In this document: positions 12,601-22,362 of the stretch, piece after piece
How the letters are laid out: the number at the start of each line of letters is the position of its first letter
Position numbering within the stretch: position 1 is the stretch's first letter
Origin: Gari tellinella
Lineage: Eukaryota; Mollusca; Bivalvia; Cardiida; Psammobiidae
Assembly (NCBI GenBank): GCA_922989275.2
Contig: OV277862.1
Coordinates: forward strand, 16,907,543 to 16,971,542
Length of the DNA: 64,000 nt
Direction of reading: 5' to 3'
The notes under the pieces: generated by a model
Database searches by the model: none
Told to the model about the DNA's origin: nothing
The model's input: only the letters and a program-made list of their open reading frames with translations
Position numbers and translations under genes: made by a program

Positions 12601-13533
12601 TACCCCTTCACAGTTTCATAGTCGTCTGCTTCAATTTTGTTGTCTGCAATGTCGTTTCAAAGTAAAAAAATAATAATAAGGCAGTATGACTGAAGAAATT
12701 TCAAAACGAGTGTCAAAAAGTTTGCATCCTGATCAGACGCCGCGTTACGCGGCGTCTGATCAGGATGCAAACAGTTTGCAAACGCGCTGTTAAGCGTCAT
12801 TCAGAGTGAAAGGGTTACGACAAAAAAGAATGCGCGTTCAATAAACACTTATACCCCCGGTGGCATCCATGACAATATATTCTGATCTTTTCTAAATCAA
12901 ACTAGGTCAAGGTCAAGGTCAAATTGATGTTGGGTAATTTGGATGAATTGGTAATTGTCCAAGGCAGCAACTGTATAAGTATCAAAGCTTTGTAGTAAAT
13001 AGCGAGGATGCTAAATGAAACGGTAAAATCAAGTTAACCAAGAAATAACCAATTTAAAATATTCTAAGTCCAAATTAGGTCAAGATGAAGTACAAAATCA
13101 AGGCTGTGTGATATTGGTGGATAGGGAATGGTCCAAAGCAACAACTGTTTAAGTATCCAAACATTTGCGTAAGCGGTGTTGATGCTAGACGAAACGGTAA
13201 AATCTACTTAACCTGGTTACGGACGGACGGACAGGACGATAACTATATGCCTCCGCATCTGTCGATGTCGAGGGCATAAAAAAGCTAATGGATAAATAAC
13301 ATTACCACGTTGAGGAAGCTCAACCATACGCACACTGTGTGCAGGTACTTGTGACGTAGGTGCCTGTCTGTGAATAAGCTGTTACAAAACCCACCATCAT
13401 GTTTAGCTGGGTGTGGAGATGGTAGAAAATTGACAGTTTCTTCTACTGATTTCTCGGTCACTGTTTGTTCTGTAGTTTGGTTCGTGCTAGGAACATTATT
13501 GTCCAATTGACCATTAATTGTTGCTTGAGTCAT
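5669..13533 (-). CDS. MFSD4B-like: MFSD4/NaGLT1-like major facilitator transporter, 4 coding exons
   Basis: Seen: minus-strand exons 13306-13533, 11945-12048, 10351-10532 and 5669-6657 have lengths 228, 104, 182 and 989, and all introns are GT-AG. Joined, they give 1503 nt, a 500-residue protein with no internal stop, and every junction phase matches. Residues 1-60 are a polar cytoplasmic tail. About 12 hydrophobic helices follow, with GPTLPDL after TM1, an MFS motif A (GTIYDRFNKR) after TM2, PWCK after TM3 and WGHESPPFLQA before TM5. An extracellular loop at about 208-260 has several N-x-S/T sites. Known: this order and these motifs fit MFSD4A/MFSD4B (NaGLT1), plasma-membrane transporters of about 480-520 residues; NaGLT1 carries glucose with sodium. 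Inferred: sugar or related solute uptake; the substrate is not provable here. The start is the first ATG of exon 1, with A at -3. Introns are full of MITEs (D, L, M, Q, A). Confidence 0.9.
6996..7238. mobile_element. MITE-Q (intron 3 of the MFSD4-like gene)
   Basis: Ends TGAGCCGTGCCATGAGAAAA and the near-inverse TTGTCATCGCACGGCTCA, with CTTATTGCATT / AATGCAATAAGG subterminal repeats and a hairpin around GCTGCCGCGTCAGTTACGCG. Confidence 0.6.
7239..8387. other. Intron 3 sequence, nothing recognised
   Basis: Strongly AT-rich. Frames at about 7988-8279 are unsupported. Confidence 0.5.
8388..8630. mobile_element. MITE-L
   Basis: GGCCCGTTTTACTAAACTAC start and its inverse at the end, inner ACTTACGCAAAATTTTTGCG palindromes, and a central perfect hairpin (GCAAATAGCCAGATCAGAGG ...). 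Lies in intron 3 of the MFSD4-like gene. An inverted copy is at 33682-33924. Confidence 0.7.
8930..9005. mobile_element. A-type hairpin, loop partly deleted
   Basis: AAACAGTTTGGATCCTGATC ... GATCTGGATACAAACTGTTT around GACGCCGTGTTTACGCC. Intron 3 of the MFSD4-like gene. Confidence 0.5.
9024..9145. mobile_element. MITE-M
   Basis: A palindrome: TGATTGGTCAGATTTTAGCC ... GACTCAAATCTGACCAATCA, with TTGACTTGAGTCTAAACTCG and its inverse outside. Second copy at 26647-26774. Confidence 0.6.
9146..10350. other. Intron 3 sequence, nothing recognised
   Basis: AT-rich unique sequence between a MITE-M and exon 3. No hairpin element seen. Confidence 0.5.
10351..10532 (-). CDS. MFSD4-like exon 3 (TM2-TM4)
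   Basis: This 182-nt exon begins after TTTTGTAG. Its first base completes the GGT codon begun in exon 2. It encodes GLIGSLITGTIYDRFNKR (MFS motif A), TM3 ending TPWCK, and TM4 up to AGINT. The donor is G|GTTCGT, a weaker-than-average site but the only one keeping frame with exon 4. Confidence 0.85.
10848..10895. mobile_element. A-type hairpin arm (fragment)
   Basis: AATCCTGGTCAGACGCCGCA followed by ATAATCTGGATATGAA; one arm and a decayed partner, in intron 2 of the MFSD4-like gene. Confidence 0.3.
11068..11264. mobile_element. MITE-D
   Basis: CAGTCGTACTTCGATATCTC end and the inverse GATATCGAAGTTCGACTG, flanked by TA. Central palindrome TTTCAAAGTTAAAACGTGGC / GCCATGTTTTAACTTTGAAA. Intron 2 of the MFSD4-like gene. 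Confidence 0.7.
11945..12048 (-). CDS. MFSD4-like exon 2 (TM1 end to TM2)
   Basis: This 104-nt exon lies between a CTTACAG acceptor and a GG|GTATTT donor. It encodes GWRMSMTGPTLPDL and the first part of TM2 (ARASWVISALAFG). It was found by hand because it is too short and has no ATG. The family motif GPTLxDL and the exact phase match to exons 1 and 3 support it. Confidence 0.85.
12460..12595 (-). mobile_element. Possible third copy of the GTTCT-tailed retroelement end
   Basis: The minus strand reads AAATAAAACATCTGTTCTGT at the tail. The upstream body is not visibly shared with the other two, so this may be a different element with a similar tail. It lies in intron 1 of the MFSD4-like gene. 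Confidence 0.3.
12600..12817. mobile_element. MITE-A, full hairpin
   Basis: TACCCCTTCACAGTTTCATA ... GAGTGAAAGGGTTA with the perfect hairpin TGCATCCTGATCAGACGCCG / inverse (about 64 bp). In intron 1 of the MFSD4-like gene. It is the filled counterpart of the hairpin-less copy at 26824. Confidence 0.7.
12840..13281. repeat. Mollusc-type GGTCAAGG repeat ending in GGACGGACGG
   Basis: Two diverged units of about 180 bp (AACTGTATAAGTATCAAAGC / AACTGTTTAAGTATCCAAAC; GAAACGGTAAAATCAAGTTA / GAAACGGTAAAATCTACTTA), then GTTACGGACGGACGGACAGG and GGGCATAAAA. It ends 24 bp short of exon 1 of the MFSD4-like gene. Confidence 0.6.
13306..13533 (-). CDS. MFSD4-like exon 1 (start codon, TM1)
   Basis: Encodes residues 1-76: a Thr/Glu/Asn-rich tail, then the start of TM1 (HTVCVWLSFLNV). 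It ends in phase 0 at a GTG|GTAATG donor (intron from 13305). Just upstream, AG at 13613-13614 behind a pyrimidine run looks like a splice acceptor, so 13534-13612 may be 5' UTR joined to an unseen non-coding exon. Confidence 0.85.
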
Positions 13534-13679
13534 TTTACACTAGAGTGCTCTTTCCTTGTGGTCGTAGTTTGTTTTACAATTTTGGATAACATGAACACTG
13601 TACTATTTCTATCTGGAAAATAAAACGAAATGAGTTGATGCAGTATTATAACATTAAGGATTCTACTGGCATATATTAA

Positions 13680-13906
13680 TTAACCCTTTGTGCCCACGAT
13701 CCCATATATGGGACATTGGCAAACAGTGTAGACTCTGCCCAGACGCCGCATTATGCGGCGTCTGAGCAGAGTCTACACTGTTTGCTGCTGGGAATTTCAA
13801 TATAAAACAAAATGAAAATGAAAATTTTGACCAGGCATCCCTTTGATAAAAAATGGACTAATCCAATATATAAACATGGAAGAATCCACTGGGTATAAAT
13901 GGGTTA
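13680..13906. mobile_element. MITE-E
   Basis: Starts TTAACCCTTTGTGCCCACGA, ends ATAAATGGGTTA. Hairpin GTGTAGACTCTGCCCAGACG with its inverse. Just upstream of the likely 5' UTR exon of the MFSD4-like gene. Confidence 0.65.
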
Positions 13907-13924
13907 TGTGACTTAAGTCGACTT

Positions 13925-14105
13925 CACAAACAATTTGGATCAAGATCAGACGCGGTGTCTAATCAGCATCCAAAATATTTGACACTCGTTCCATATGTCT
14001 TCAGTCAGGCGGCATTAAATCTAACATTGAAGTGATATTGCAGACAACAATACTGAAATAGAAGATAATTTAGTGGTAAAGGGGTGAACAGATGCTAAAA
14101 CATGC
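13925..14105. mobile_element. MITE-A, decayed
   Basis: ACAATTTGGATCAAGATCAG / CAGCATCCAAAATATTTGAC hairpin remains, then the A right arm (TTCAGTCAGGCGGCATTAAA, GATATTGCAGACAACAATAC, GGTAAAGGGGTGAA). Confidence 0.5.
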
Positions 14106-14204
14106 TAGAATAAACGATGGAAGGGTTGACTTGAAAATGATACTTTAGATATGTCACATAGATAACAATATATGCCAGTAATTAAACCAGCACAATAGAA
14201 AATT

Positions 14205-14670
14205 AGTTAAAATTAGGTCAAAGGTCAAGGTCAATTGCTAAAACATTTTATATGTCTGGATTGGAATTAGCAAGAAAACATGCATACATAAATGAAGATT
14301 GTAGATGAAAAAATGAAGAAATTGTGGCTAACTTTAAGATCAATGAAACGTACAGTAAAATTATGTCAAAGGTAAGGGTCAAGGTCAAATGGTAAAATGT
14401 TTTGGTATATCTGGATAGGACTTGACAAGATGAACATATACCGAAAATGAAAGTTGTAGATGAAAAGTTGAAGAAGTTATTAGGTCAAAGGTCAACTGGT
14501 AAAACTTTTTGGTATGTCTGGATGGGACTTGTCAAGATGAACATGCATAGCAAAATAAAATGTAAATGAAACAGTGAAGAAGTTATGGCCAACGTTAAGA
14601 TTTCGGACGACAACGACGACGACAACGACGACGACAACGACGACGACAACCGACAACGGACGCCGAATAA
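14205..14670. repeat. AGGTCAAAGGTCA repeat with CGACGACAA tract
   Basis: Three diverged units of about 130 bp (GTCTGGATTGGAATTAGCAA / ATCTGGATAGGACTTGACAA / GTCTGGATGGGACTTGTCAA) followed by (ACGACGACA)n at 14606-14650. Confidence 0.6.
14215..14233 (+). promoter_or_regulatory. Triple AGGTCA half-sites (DR1 + DR0), repeat-borne
   Basis: AGGTCA-A-AGGTCA-AGGTCA. DR1 is the consensus for HNF4/RXR-type nuclear receptors. It is part of a dispersed repeat; AGGTCAAAGGTCA recurs at 14482-14494. Function is not shown. Confidence 0.3.
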
Positions 14671-14877
14671 AATCTTTATCCAACTATTTTGTTCCGGTAT
14701 AGTTACACCTTTCGAAATGTTCTCCTTAACAAACAAACAAATATCCCCATGACCCATGTTACTCTTACGCTTCTTAGAATTAGTCTCTTTCCTTGAAACG
14801 AATACACACTCATAACCTAGCAACTCAAAAATCAACCTTTGAACTTTGCCATGATTCAGAACAAAACAAAGTATCAA
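14668..14877 (-). pseudogene. Possible LINE endonuclease vestige
   Basis: Minus-strand reading LLGYECVFVSRKET then GHGDICLFVKENISKGVTI resembles the segment of LINE apurinic-type endonucleases where a gly-rich turn precedes 'xxFVKExxxxxV'. No catalytic residues can be shown and the frame runs into a trinucleotide repeat. It could be chance. Confidence 0.22.
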
Positions 14878-15680
14878 ACGATTGAGATCAATTCAAAATT
14901 TCAATCCTTCTTTATTCCAGGCTGCTATAGAAAGTTCACACTCTTCTCGTCCTCTGTGCTGCCGTAACGTCATATCCAATTGGGTTGATAGAACTTACCC
15001 TTAATGCTACAGTTTAACTCGAAAACGATTTGCCCCTTCTTTTTCCTCACTTCTCGCTATACCTAATTCAGGAATAAACAACTTTCGACAGAAATTTTCC
15101 TAAACTTATTCCAAACCCCCCCCCCCCCCCCCCCCACCCCCAAAAAAAAACAAAAAAAAAAAAACAACTGTTTAACGTTCGCCTTGCTTTGGGCAGTCGC
15201 CTGCTTTTGGCATAGATATTTTTTATTATACTGCAAAGTAAATTCCTTACTTTTGATTGGGTGCCGAGGCCTAGACGTGATCCCAGGTAACCTGTGAGCT
15301 GACAGGGTACTTAGAAGTGCAACTGTTTGAATTGGCTGACATGTCCCTGAGTCTTGCTTTGCAGAAAATAAGATGTACCGACTGTTCGACAGGATTGAGT
15401 GCATTTTAATCGTGCATCCTCCGTTTTAAGTCCATCTCGGCTAAGAACCAATCGGTGTTTGGATCTTTCAACAGTCGCATTATTTCTGGGAAAGTTTGAC
15501 GCCGAAGTCTATGAGTATGCCAATTTTTCTTATGAATAACAAGGTCAGAAACATGACGTCATTACGCTCAACGTTATCTGCTTTGGCGCGATTTTGTTAT
15601 AGTTTACTACGAGCGCTGTACACGACAAATTCCGAAATATTTCGTTTGAACAGTGAAAACTTTGCAGTATAAAAAATTCG
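14878..15680. other. No gene recognised; 20-C run
   Basis: A C run at 15116-15135 followed by A-rich sequence; the rest is unique. One TGACGTCA near 15556. Confidence 0.5.
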
Positions 15681-15819
15681 TTATACAGTTTCTTCACAGT
15701 GTACATGAGAATTTCTTCCCGGCTGGTAAAATCATGTAAACCTCGCCTAACGGTTCGGGCAACATGATTTACCTCAGCCGGGAAGAAATCCTCATGTACA
15801 CTGTGAAGAAACTGTATAA
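15681..15819. mobile_element. MITE-S, long palindrome
   Basis: TTATACAGTTTCTTCACAGT ... ACTGTGAAGAAACTGTATAA, with inner arms TTCTTCCCGGCTG / CAGCCGGGAAGAA. Arms are about 60 bp and almost perfect. Only one copy in this window. Confidence 0.6.
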
Positions 15820-15999
15820 CTAATAATGTATTTTGGTGGCTGTTGTAGAGAGGTTTTACTGTATATGACGTTTTGACGTTAATGCACCAAAACGTCTACA
15901 GCATTTTGTTTAGCGTTACGTCATTAAATTATATAAAAATTATTTCCTTGAAAAAGCCTAACGGCGAAAAGTCGGATGATAAATTATTAACTTAAATTC

Positions 16000-17060
16000 G
16001 TGTTGGAGTTTGATGTTTCCGCTTTATATAATGACTTTAAACCTTACCATCATGGAATAACACCTTTAGATCTACATATTGATCTTTCCTCATTACATAA
16101 TGACATTTTACCTTTACATCGTAAAACAATACCTTTACATATTATTGATGTTTCCGCTTTACATAATGGCATTTTACCTTTACATCATGAACTAAGACCT
16201 TTATATATTGATATGTCCGCTTTATATAAAGACATTTGACTGTAACATAATGAAATAAGACCTTTACATATTGATGTTTCCGCTTTACATAATGGAATTT
16301 TACCTTTTCATCATGAAATAAGACCTTTATATATTGATATTTCCGCTTTATATAAAGACATTTGACTGTAACATAATAAAATAAGACCTTTACATATTGA
16401 TGTTTCCGCTTTACATGTATATAATGATATTAGACCATAACGTCATGGAATAAGACCTTTAGACCTACATATTGATCTTTCCTCTTTACATAATGACATT
16501 TGACCTTTACATCGTAAAATAATACCTTTACATATTGATGTTTCCGCTTTACATAATGGCATTTTACCGTTACATCATGAAATAAGACCTTTATATATTG
16601 ATATTTCCGCTTTATATAATGACATTTGACTGTAACATAATGAAATAAGACGTTTATATATTGATATTTCCGCTTTATATAATGACATTTGACTGTAACA
16701 TAATGAAATAAGACCTTTACATATTGATGTTTCCGCTTTATATAATGACATTTGACTTTAACATAATGAAATAAGACCTTTACATATTGATGTTTCCGCT
16801 TTATATAATGACATTTGACTGTAACATAATGAAATAACCCTTTACATATTGATGTTTCCGCTTTATATAATGACATTTGACTTTAACATAATGAAATAAG
16901 ACCTTTACATATTGATGTTTCCGCTTAACATAATGCCATTTGACCTTTACGTCATAAAATAATACCTTAACATATTGATGTTTCCGCTTTATGTATTGAC
17001 ATTTGACCTTTACATCATGAAATAATACCTTTGCATACTGGGAGTCTTTCTGTACATAAT
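16000..17060. repeat. 63-bp minisatellite, about 16-17 units
   Basis: Landmarks TTTCCGCTTTATATAATGAC, ATTTGACTGTAACATAATGA and AATAAGACCTTTACATATTG recur every 63 bp (a few units 60-69). Because 63 is 3 x 21, long frames stay open on both strands (21-residue repeat such as KVLFHYVTVKCHYIKRKHQY on minus). These frames are probably not genes. Confidence 0.85.
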
Positions 17061-17280
17061 GTAAATTCACTGTACATCTTTAAAAATCTGTTGCTGCAAA
17101 TAACTGATGCGTTCCATAGCTTTCAATTTCATTTATTTTCACATTTGCATTAAAGCTTCGATGATCTATTCTCTTGTATACAGTGATCATTTTAGAAATC
17201 AGATGAACGAGTCCTTGGGATGCACATTCTGTAAAACAATGAGTCCTTGAGAGTAACATTGAGTCCTTGAGGTGAAAAGT

Positions 17281-17420
17281 TAACCCAATATCCCATTACT
17301 TATTTTCTATTTTTGAAGACAGGTGACCACTTAAAGCAGGTTGGAAGTAACGCAGAATGTGCCTTAATGCACATTCTGCTTTACTTTCAACCTGCTTTAA
17401 GCTACTATTTGCTTATGAGT
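17281..17420. mobile_element. MITE-C hairpin with partial arms
   Basis: TAACCCAATATCCCATTACT, CTTAAAGCAGGTTGGAAGTA, core GTGCCTTAATGCAC, CAACCTGCTTTAAGCTACTA. The right arm ends soon after. Confidence 0.55.
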
Positions 17421-18019
17421 AATAGATAAATAAAGGCCAGAAAAGCTATGGATCCATGAAACTCGCAACTTTTTAAATAATGAGTCCCTGGCAAATTTAA
17501 TGAGTATAGTACTCGGGATGCACAGTTAAAATTATAACTGGTATATGTGATTGTATATACTGAGAAAATGAAGAATAAAACTCGGAATAACAATAGTAAA
17601 GTTGCTGAGTTTCTATGCTATCAAGCGTGGATATTTTGTTGAAAAAAAGAGTCAATTTTCGACGCTAAGTCGCGTGGTGATGCATTCTAGGCACCGCTAT
17701 GAGCTGGACTTGGGCTTGGGTATTCTGATATTGTTGACATTTGAAAGGGATTTGGTAGAGTCTTAAAGACGTATCCGGGAGTTGTTACTGCGCATCCCAA
17801 ACGCGCATGTCCTTTCCGCTCTTTTCTGTATTTTCCTATCGCGGGTGTAATTATTTACGATCACAACAGCGTCTAGATCATCGGATTTCGCGAATACAAT
17901 ATTTACTCAACTATCGTTATCTATCGTTAAAAAAACCTTTTAAAATTCCTGGGGATATGAAGAGACGCAAATCAGGATCATGTGTGACAAAAAGTGCTCG
18001 AAATCTCTGGAAAACATTA
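17421..18019. other. No gene recognised
   Basis: TTAAAGACGTATCCGGGAGT at about 17763 has an inverse partner AACTCCCAGATACGTCTTTA near 19328, perhaps the ends of an old element spanning both. Confidence 0.4.
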
Positions 18020-18150
18020 GTTTTTTCACCAGGAACTCGCCGAGTCGGCTCTAGACTCCGGGCGACTTTATCCAGTCGGCCTGAGTCCGGACGACTTTGA
18101 CACCCGCCGGCCATGACGGTCGTGTTTTGCCGCACTGCGGTGCTCTTGTT
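18020..18150 (+). mobile_element. 3' end of the ATACGCCCGTCA repeat
   Basis: TCCGGGCGACTTTATCCAGT, CCTGAGTCCGGACGACTTTG and GCCGCACTGCGGTGCTCTTG match 54915-55008. The rest of the element is missing. Confidence 0.6.
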
Positions 18151-18333
18151 ATGATATTTTATCTTATGAATGGTTATGTTAACTCACTGCCCACATTGCA
18201 TAATGATTGTAGATGTGTTTATTGGTGGGTCTACTTTTTGTCCAGAGTATATTTCCTTTGTCACATCAGCTACCGATAACAAATTAGGTGTGTGAGTTCA
18301 TCTTTGGATGGCGGAGTGTCGCATACCATTTTC

Positions 18334-18361
18334 AGGTCACCGTGACCTTGACCTTTGACCT
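18334..18361 (+). promoter_or_regulatory. Perfect ERE-type palindrome followed by DR0/DR1
   Basis: AGGTCA-CCG-TGACCT at 18334-18348 is an exact inverted repeat with a 3-bp spacer. It continues as TGACCT-T-TGACCT. It sits in a repeat whose relative at 27230-27500 has lost the sites. Binding is not shown. Confidence 0.3.
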
Positions 18362-19887
18362 TCATTTTACAAAAAGCTTGTTCTGAGCATATGTCCTATA
18401 TCTTACCAGTTACCTATTCCAAATTCAGTGTTTGAGTATGGATACTTCCTACATTCTGAACTGAAATATTTGAACATGTATTACCTCCCTTTGATGTATG
18501 AATATGCATGCAGCCCTATGTAGCTTTATTCATTTATTATATAGCTTTAAAGAAAATATGTGTGAAAATAAACATAAAGTTGTGAATAAAGAATGAATGA
18601 ATTATGCACCATCAGCATCATATTTAGGGGGGGGGGGGGGGGGGGGGGAAGGGGGCCATTTCATGTTTCACTCCGACTTGAGATGATGACAACACTGCAT
18701 TTTTCAGCAGAACTTTCTAAAGTGCATAATATATGTCACAATGCAAGACATTTCTGTATAGCTGTGGGTATTATTTTATAAAGTATAACATTTAGACTAT
18801 TTAAAAAAAAATTGTTAAAAAAGTGTATATTTCACCGATAAAGGGAGGTAATAAAATTGAAAATATCTCTGAAACGAGCAAGGCGAGGTACTGTTGTCTC
18901 ATTGGTTCTATACTTGTTATATAATTATCTACTGTTATAGGAAAAAATAGGAAATTCTCCGCGCTAGAATTTTTTATTTTTGCAAAAAGGCTCGATTTTT
19001 TGACGATTTTCGAGTTCATTTTGCACATATTTTATGCGTAAAATCTGTATAATGCCACTCAAGTCTAATTATTTTACATTCATGTGTAACACTATTCCAT
19101 ATACATGTAATTAATTAAAATTGGACTTGAAGTATCGATATTTGTGTGTTTGATGGACTTTCTTCTTATATGGCCTAATTTCGGAAAATTTGAATATAGT
19201 ACTTCTAAAAAAGAGTAAATTATACAAAAAGTAGCAAAGCGACCTATGTTTTTGAAGACTGTTTTTACTTTCATTTATATCAATTTACTTATATGCAAAG
19301 TTTAAAAAAATTCTCCGCGCTAGAAAAAACTCCCAGATACGTCTTTAATCGCAGAAAACTTAGATGGATCTTTAACGGACGAAGGTATTTTGTTTACATA
19401 TTGTGCCGCCATTTTGTTTTCACATTCCTTTGTCCCGTCATTCGAAAAACGTCCACGACCTTTAATACAGGTTTCCATTCCCCTCTTTTCTAAAATACGT
19501 TTGCTTTAAACCTTTATCAAACTTACTACTCATAAATAACAGCGTTCAAACTTGGTGTTTAGTGTGTACAAATATTTTTGTCGGATTGAGTAAAATCATG
19601 TATCCGCCATTGCTACGTCATCATATAGGCTTAGCACGATGAGGGTAAACATGTTTTTTGTCAGCCATAAACATGAACAAATAAAACAGTGGGATATACG
19701 CTCTCTCTGTAAATGTTGAGGAATAAATCACATAGATCTACATGTAATAGGAACAATGACCCAGAAAATGTTTTATTCATGACCGCTGTAAATTAGGTCA
19801 CATAATGTACTTATTGCCGAGGTAAATTATTTGTTTTATCCAAGGCCTGCTATATACTGGTGGTTTGTTTTATTTAATAAATGTTAA
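18362..19887. other. No gene recognised; 22-G run and a direct repeat
   Basis: A 22-G run lies at 18627-18648. AAATTCTCCGCGCTAGAA occurs near 18950 and again near 19306. The rest is AT-rich and unassigned. Confidence 0.45.
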
Positions 19888-20084
19888 TACAGTCGAACTT
19901 CGATATCTCGAACTCGCTTATCTCGAACTATTTGATATTTCGATACGTGAATTACGTTACTTCATGCTCGGTTAAGTCGAAAATACCCATGTTTCAAAGT
20001 TAAAACGTGACTTAGCCACGTTTTAACTTTGAAATACGGATATGTTCGACATAACCGAGTTCGAGATATCGATGTTCAACTGTA
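19888..20084. mobile_element. MITE-D
   Basis: CAGTCGAACTTCGATATCTC end, central ACGTGACTTAGCCACG loop, inverse end, TA on both sides. Complete copy, immediately before a split A-type hairpin with the SINE. Confidence 0.7.
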
Positions 20085-20105
20085 CATGTTTGGATCTTGA
20101 TGAGA

Positions 20106-20386
20106 AGACCGGCGGACGTGGTCCAGTGGTAGTATAATTGACTGCGGTACCAGGGGTAGTTAATTCAATCCCTTGTCGGACAAAGTCTTTTGGATGAGAC
20201 TTTATTAATCGAAATTCGATGCATCAATGATTTTCACTGGGCATTCAAAAGAACAAGAGAACTCTGTCGATAATAAGAGTAGTGCATCGCGCCCGGGTTT
20301 TCTGTATCCACTCTCCTCTCTCTATGGCGTCCAATTAGCGCATAGATGACAGAAACGGATATTTAAAAACAAACCAAATCAAACCA
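20106..20386 (+). mobile_element. tRNA-derived SINE inserted in an A-type hairpin
   Basis: Flanked by GATGAGA at 20099-20105 and 20387-20393. The head has a box-A-like GTGGTCCAGTGGTAGTA and a decayed box-B-like TTCAATCCC. An unrelated body and the A/C-rich tail AACAAACCAAATCAAACCA follow. The duplicated GATGAGA belongs to the left arm of a GACGCC hairpin, so the SINE split that hairpin. Confidence 0.72.
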
Positions 20387-20725
20387 GATGAGACGCCGAG
20401 TTATGGAGAGTTACATCTAGATAAAATCTGTTTTTATAATTTTTAAAATTTTGATGATTTTTCCTCCAACAAATGCAGATAAGTAAACTCTGACCATGCT
20501 AGCGGCGGATATTTGCCACAGTGATTACCTCTGCAAACAGTTTGTATACAGATGAGACGCCGGGTTTGAAAGTCTAACCCTGTTTTGAAAATATATATTA
20601 AAAAGTTCTATTTTAAGAAAAAGTAGCAGACGACAATGATAAGTTATGCAGACGAAAAATTACCCATCATGCAGAGAGTTGTTGCATGACAGCTATATAT
20701 GTACTGTGTTTAACTCTTTGAATGT

Positions 20726-20976
20726 TACAGTGGAGAAAACGTTATTATTTCCCAATAAACGCGTTTACGCTCAAACTAATACTTCTATTACAAACAGTTT
20801 GGAGCCAGATCAGACGCCGGGTAACCCGGCGTCTGATCAGGCTTCAAACTGTTTGCCACCAACATAAACATGAATTATCAGAATTGTCCAAAAGTTGTAC
20901 TTTTCTACGTTTTAGTGATTTGCGTTTGCGTTTCGTTTGCGTTTAAACGGGAAAGAATAACGTTTTCTCCACTGTA
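20726..20976. mobile_element. MITE-H, complete
   Basis: TA-CAGTGGAGAAAACGTTATT start and inverse end; subterminal AATAAACGCGTTTACGC; hairpin AAACAGTTTGGAGCCAGATC around GCCGGGTAACCCGGC; TTTGCGTTTAAACGGGAAAG near the right end. Confidence 0.7.
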
Positions 20977-21329
20977 AGCAATATTGTCGTTACAATTGTC
21001 GTCTGCAACAGTCCTAAAACAGAATTTTCGAAAATTTCTTTTAAAAATATGGTCAAAGTGTTAAACATATTGTATTTTTATGAACCGTCGCGCAACGCAA
21101 CGTTTTATCGGGGTGCAACTTGTTTGCAAATGTAATCATAGTTTCCCGCTAGCTTGCAAAGAGAACGTTTTCTAAATTATGAAAATGTACTTAGAAATTA
21201 GCCCCATCCCATCTAGGAATTTTATGTTTACTTTTAACGACAATATAACTATGCTAAGTGCACGGAACACACTTGACTAGCAAGTAGCATACACAATTTA
21301 ATTTGTAGACACGTATTCAATCTACAGCA

Positions 21330-21890
21330 TACCCCATTGAACTGTTGGAACCTTCCTAAAAAATATATAACAGTCACGTTTACAAACTGGTATATTTTTT
21401 CCAAACTTGCAACTTCCAAAAACATCACTAGTGGACGTTCTCAAAATATTCTAAATTAAATTGGAATAACTTTTCAGAAATCTGCACCTTCTAGCATGCA
21501 CAAATTAATGTGCAATAATGTTCACAAATCTGCAACAACACACTCTAATCTGCAATTATAATAAAAACTAGAATATCTTTCTTTAATCCACAGCCTTAAC
21601 AAATAAAACCAGATTAATAGTTCTTTAAACGGCAGCATTAATATCTAAAACTCGAAAACAAAATATGCCAAAATCTGCATCATTTTCAATTAAAACTGGA
21701 ATGATTTACCTTAAATCTGCAGTAAACACAATTAAAATTGGAATAACCTTCCCATAGTCTGTAGCAGTTACAGTATAAATCCGGAATAATTTCCCCGAAT
21801 ATGCCGCATTTATAATTAAAACTGTGAACATTCTCACGAGCTGCAGCACTCACAAATGAAACTGGGATACACATTTACAAAATTCTGGAT
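21330..21890. repeat. Old, diverged minisatellite (about 55-60 bp)
   Basis: AAATCTGCAG..CACAATTAAAACTGGAATAA-like phrases recur about ten times: CTGCAGTAAACACAATTAAA, CTGTAGCAGTTACAGTATAA, GCTGCAGCACTCACAAATGA. Units are well diverged. Confidence 0.6.
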
Positions 21891-21938
21891 AAATGTTTTC
21901 CAAATTGCATCGTCACTAAAATGGGAAATGTTTTACCT

Positions 21939-22160
21939 TAACCTAAGTCTGGCGTCCAATAAATAGGACATATGCAAACAATGCAGACTCAGATCAGATG
22001 CCGCATTATGCGGCGTCTGATCTGAGTCGGTATTGGTTGCTAACAGTATTTTCTTTAAAAAATAAAATAAAAATAAAAATATTAGATCAGGAACCCCTGA
22101 TATGAAAGTTGGATGCGTCCAACATATAGCATAGCATAGCATAATCCACTTGGCATATAA
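21939..22160. mobile_element. MITE-E
   Basis: AAACAATGCAGACTCAGATC hairpin with GCCGCATTATGCGGCG core, preceded by AATAGGACATATGC and followed by an AAAAATAAAA stretch as in 13680-13906. Confidence 0.55.
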
Positions 22161-22362
22161 ATTATTGGTTAATTTGCAATATTCATCAAAACTGTATAAA
22201 TTTTGTACAGTCGGGCTTCAGCAACTCAAACTCGGTTTAGTCGAACTTGCTCTTCTATATCTAAAATTGGATAACTCGGACTAGTGCAAATTGAACTTGT
22301 GTAAGCCACGTTTAGCATTGTAATATAGGTAAATTCAATTAGATGGAGTTCCTGATATTGTA

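Noticed and set aside
16430..17070. Minus-strand frames of 148 and 89 codons with 21-residue repeats
   Set aside because: They follow from a 63-bp minisatellite; plus-strand frames are equally open and there is no start context or domain.
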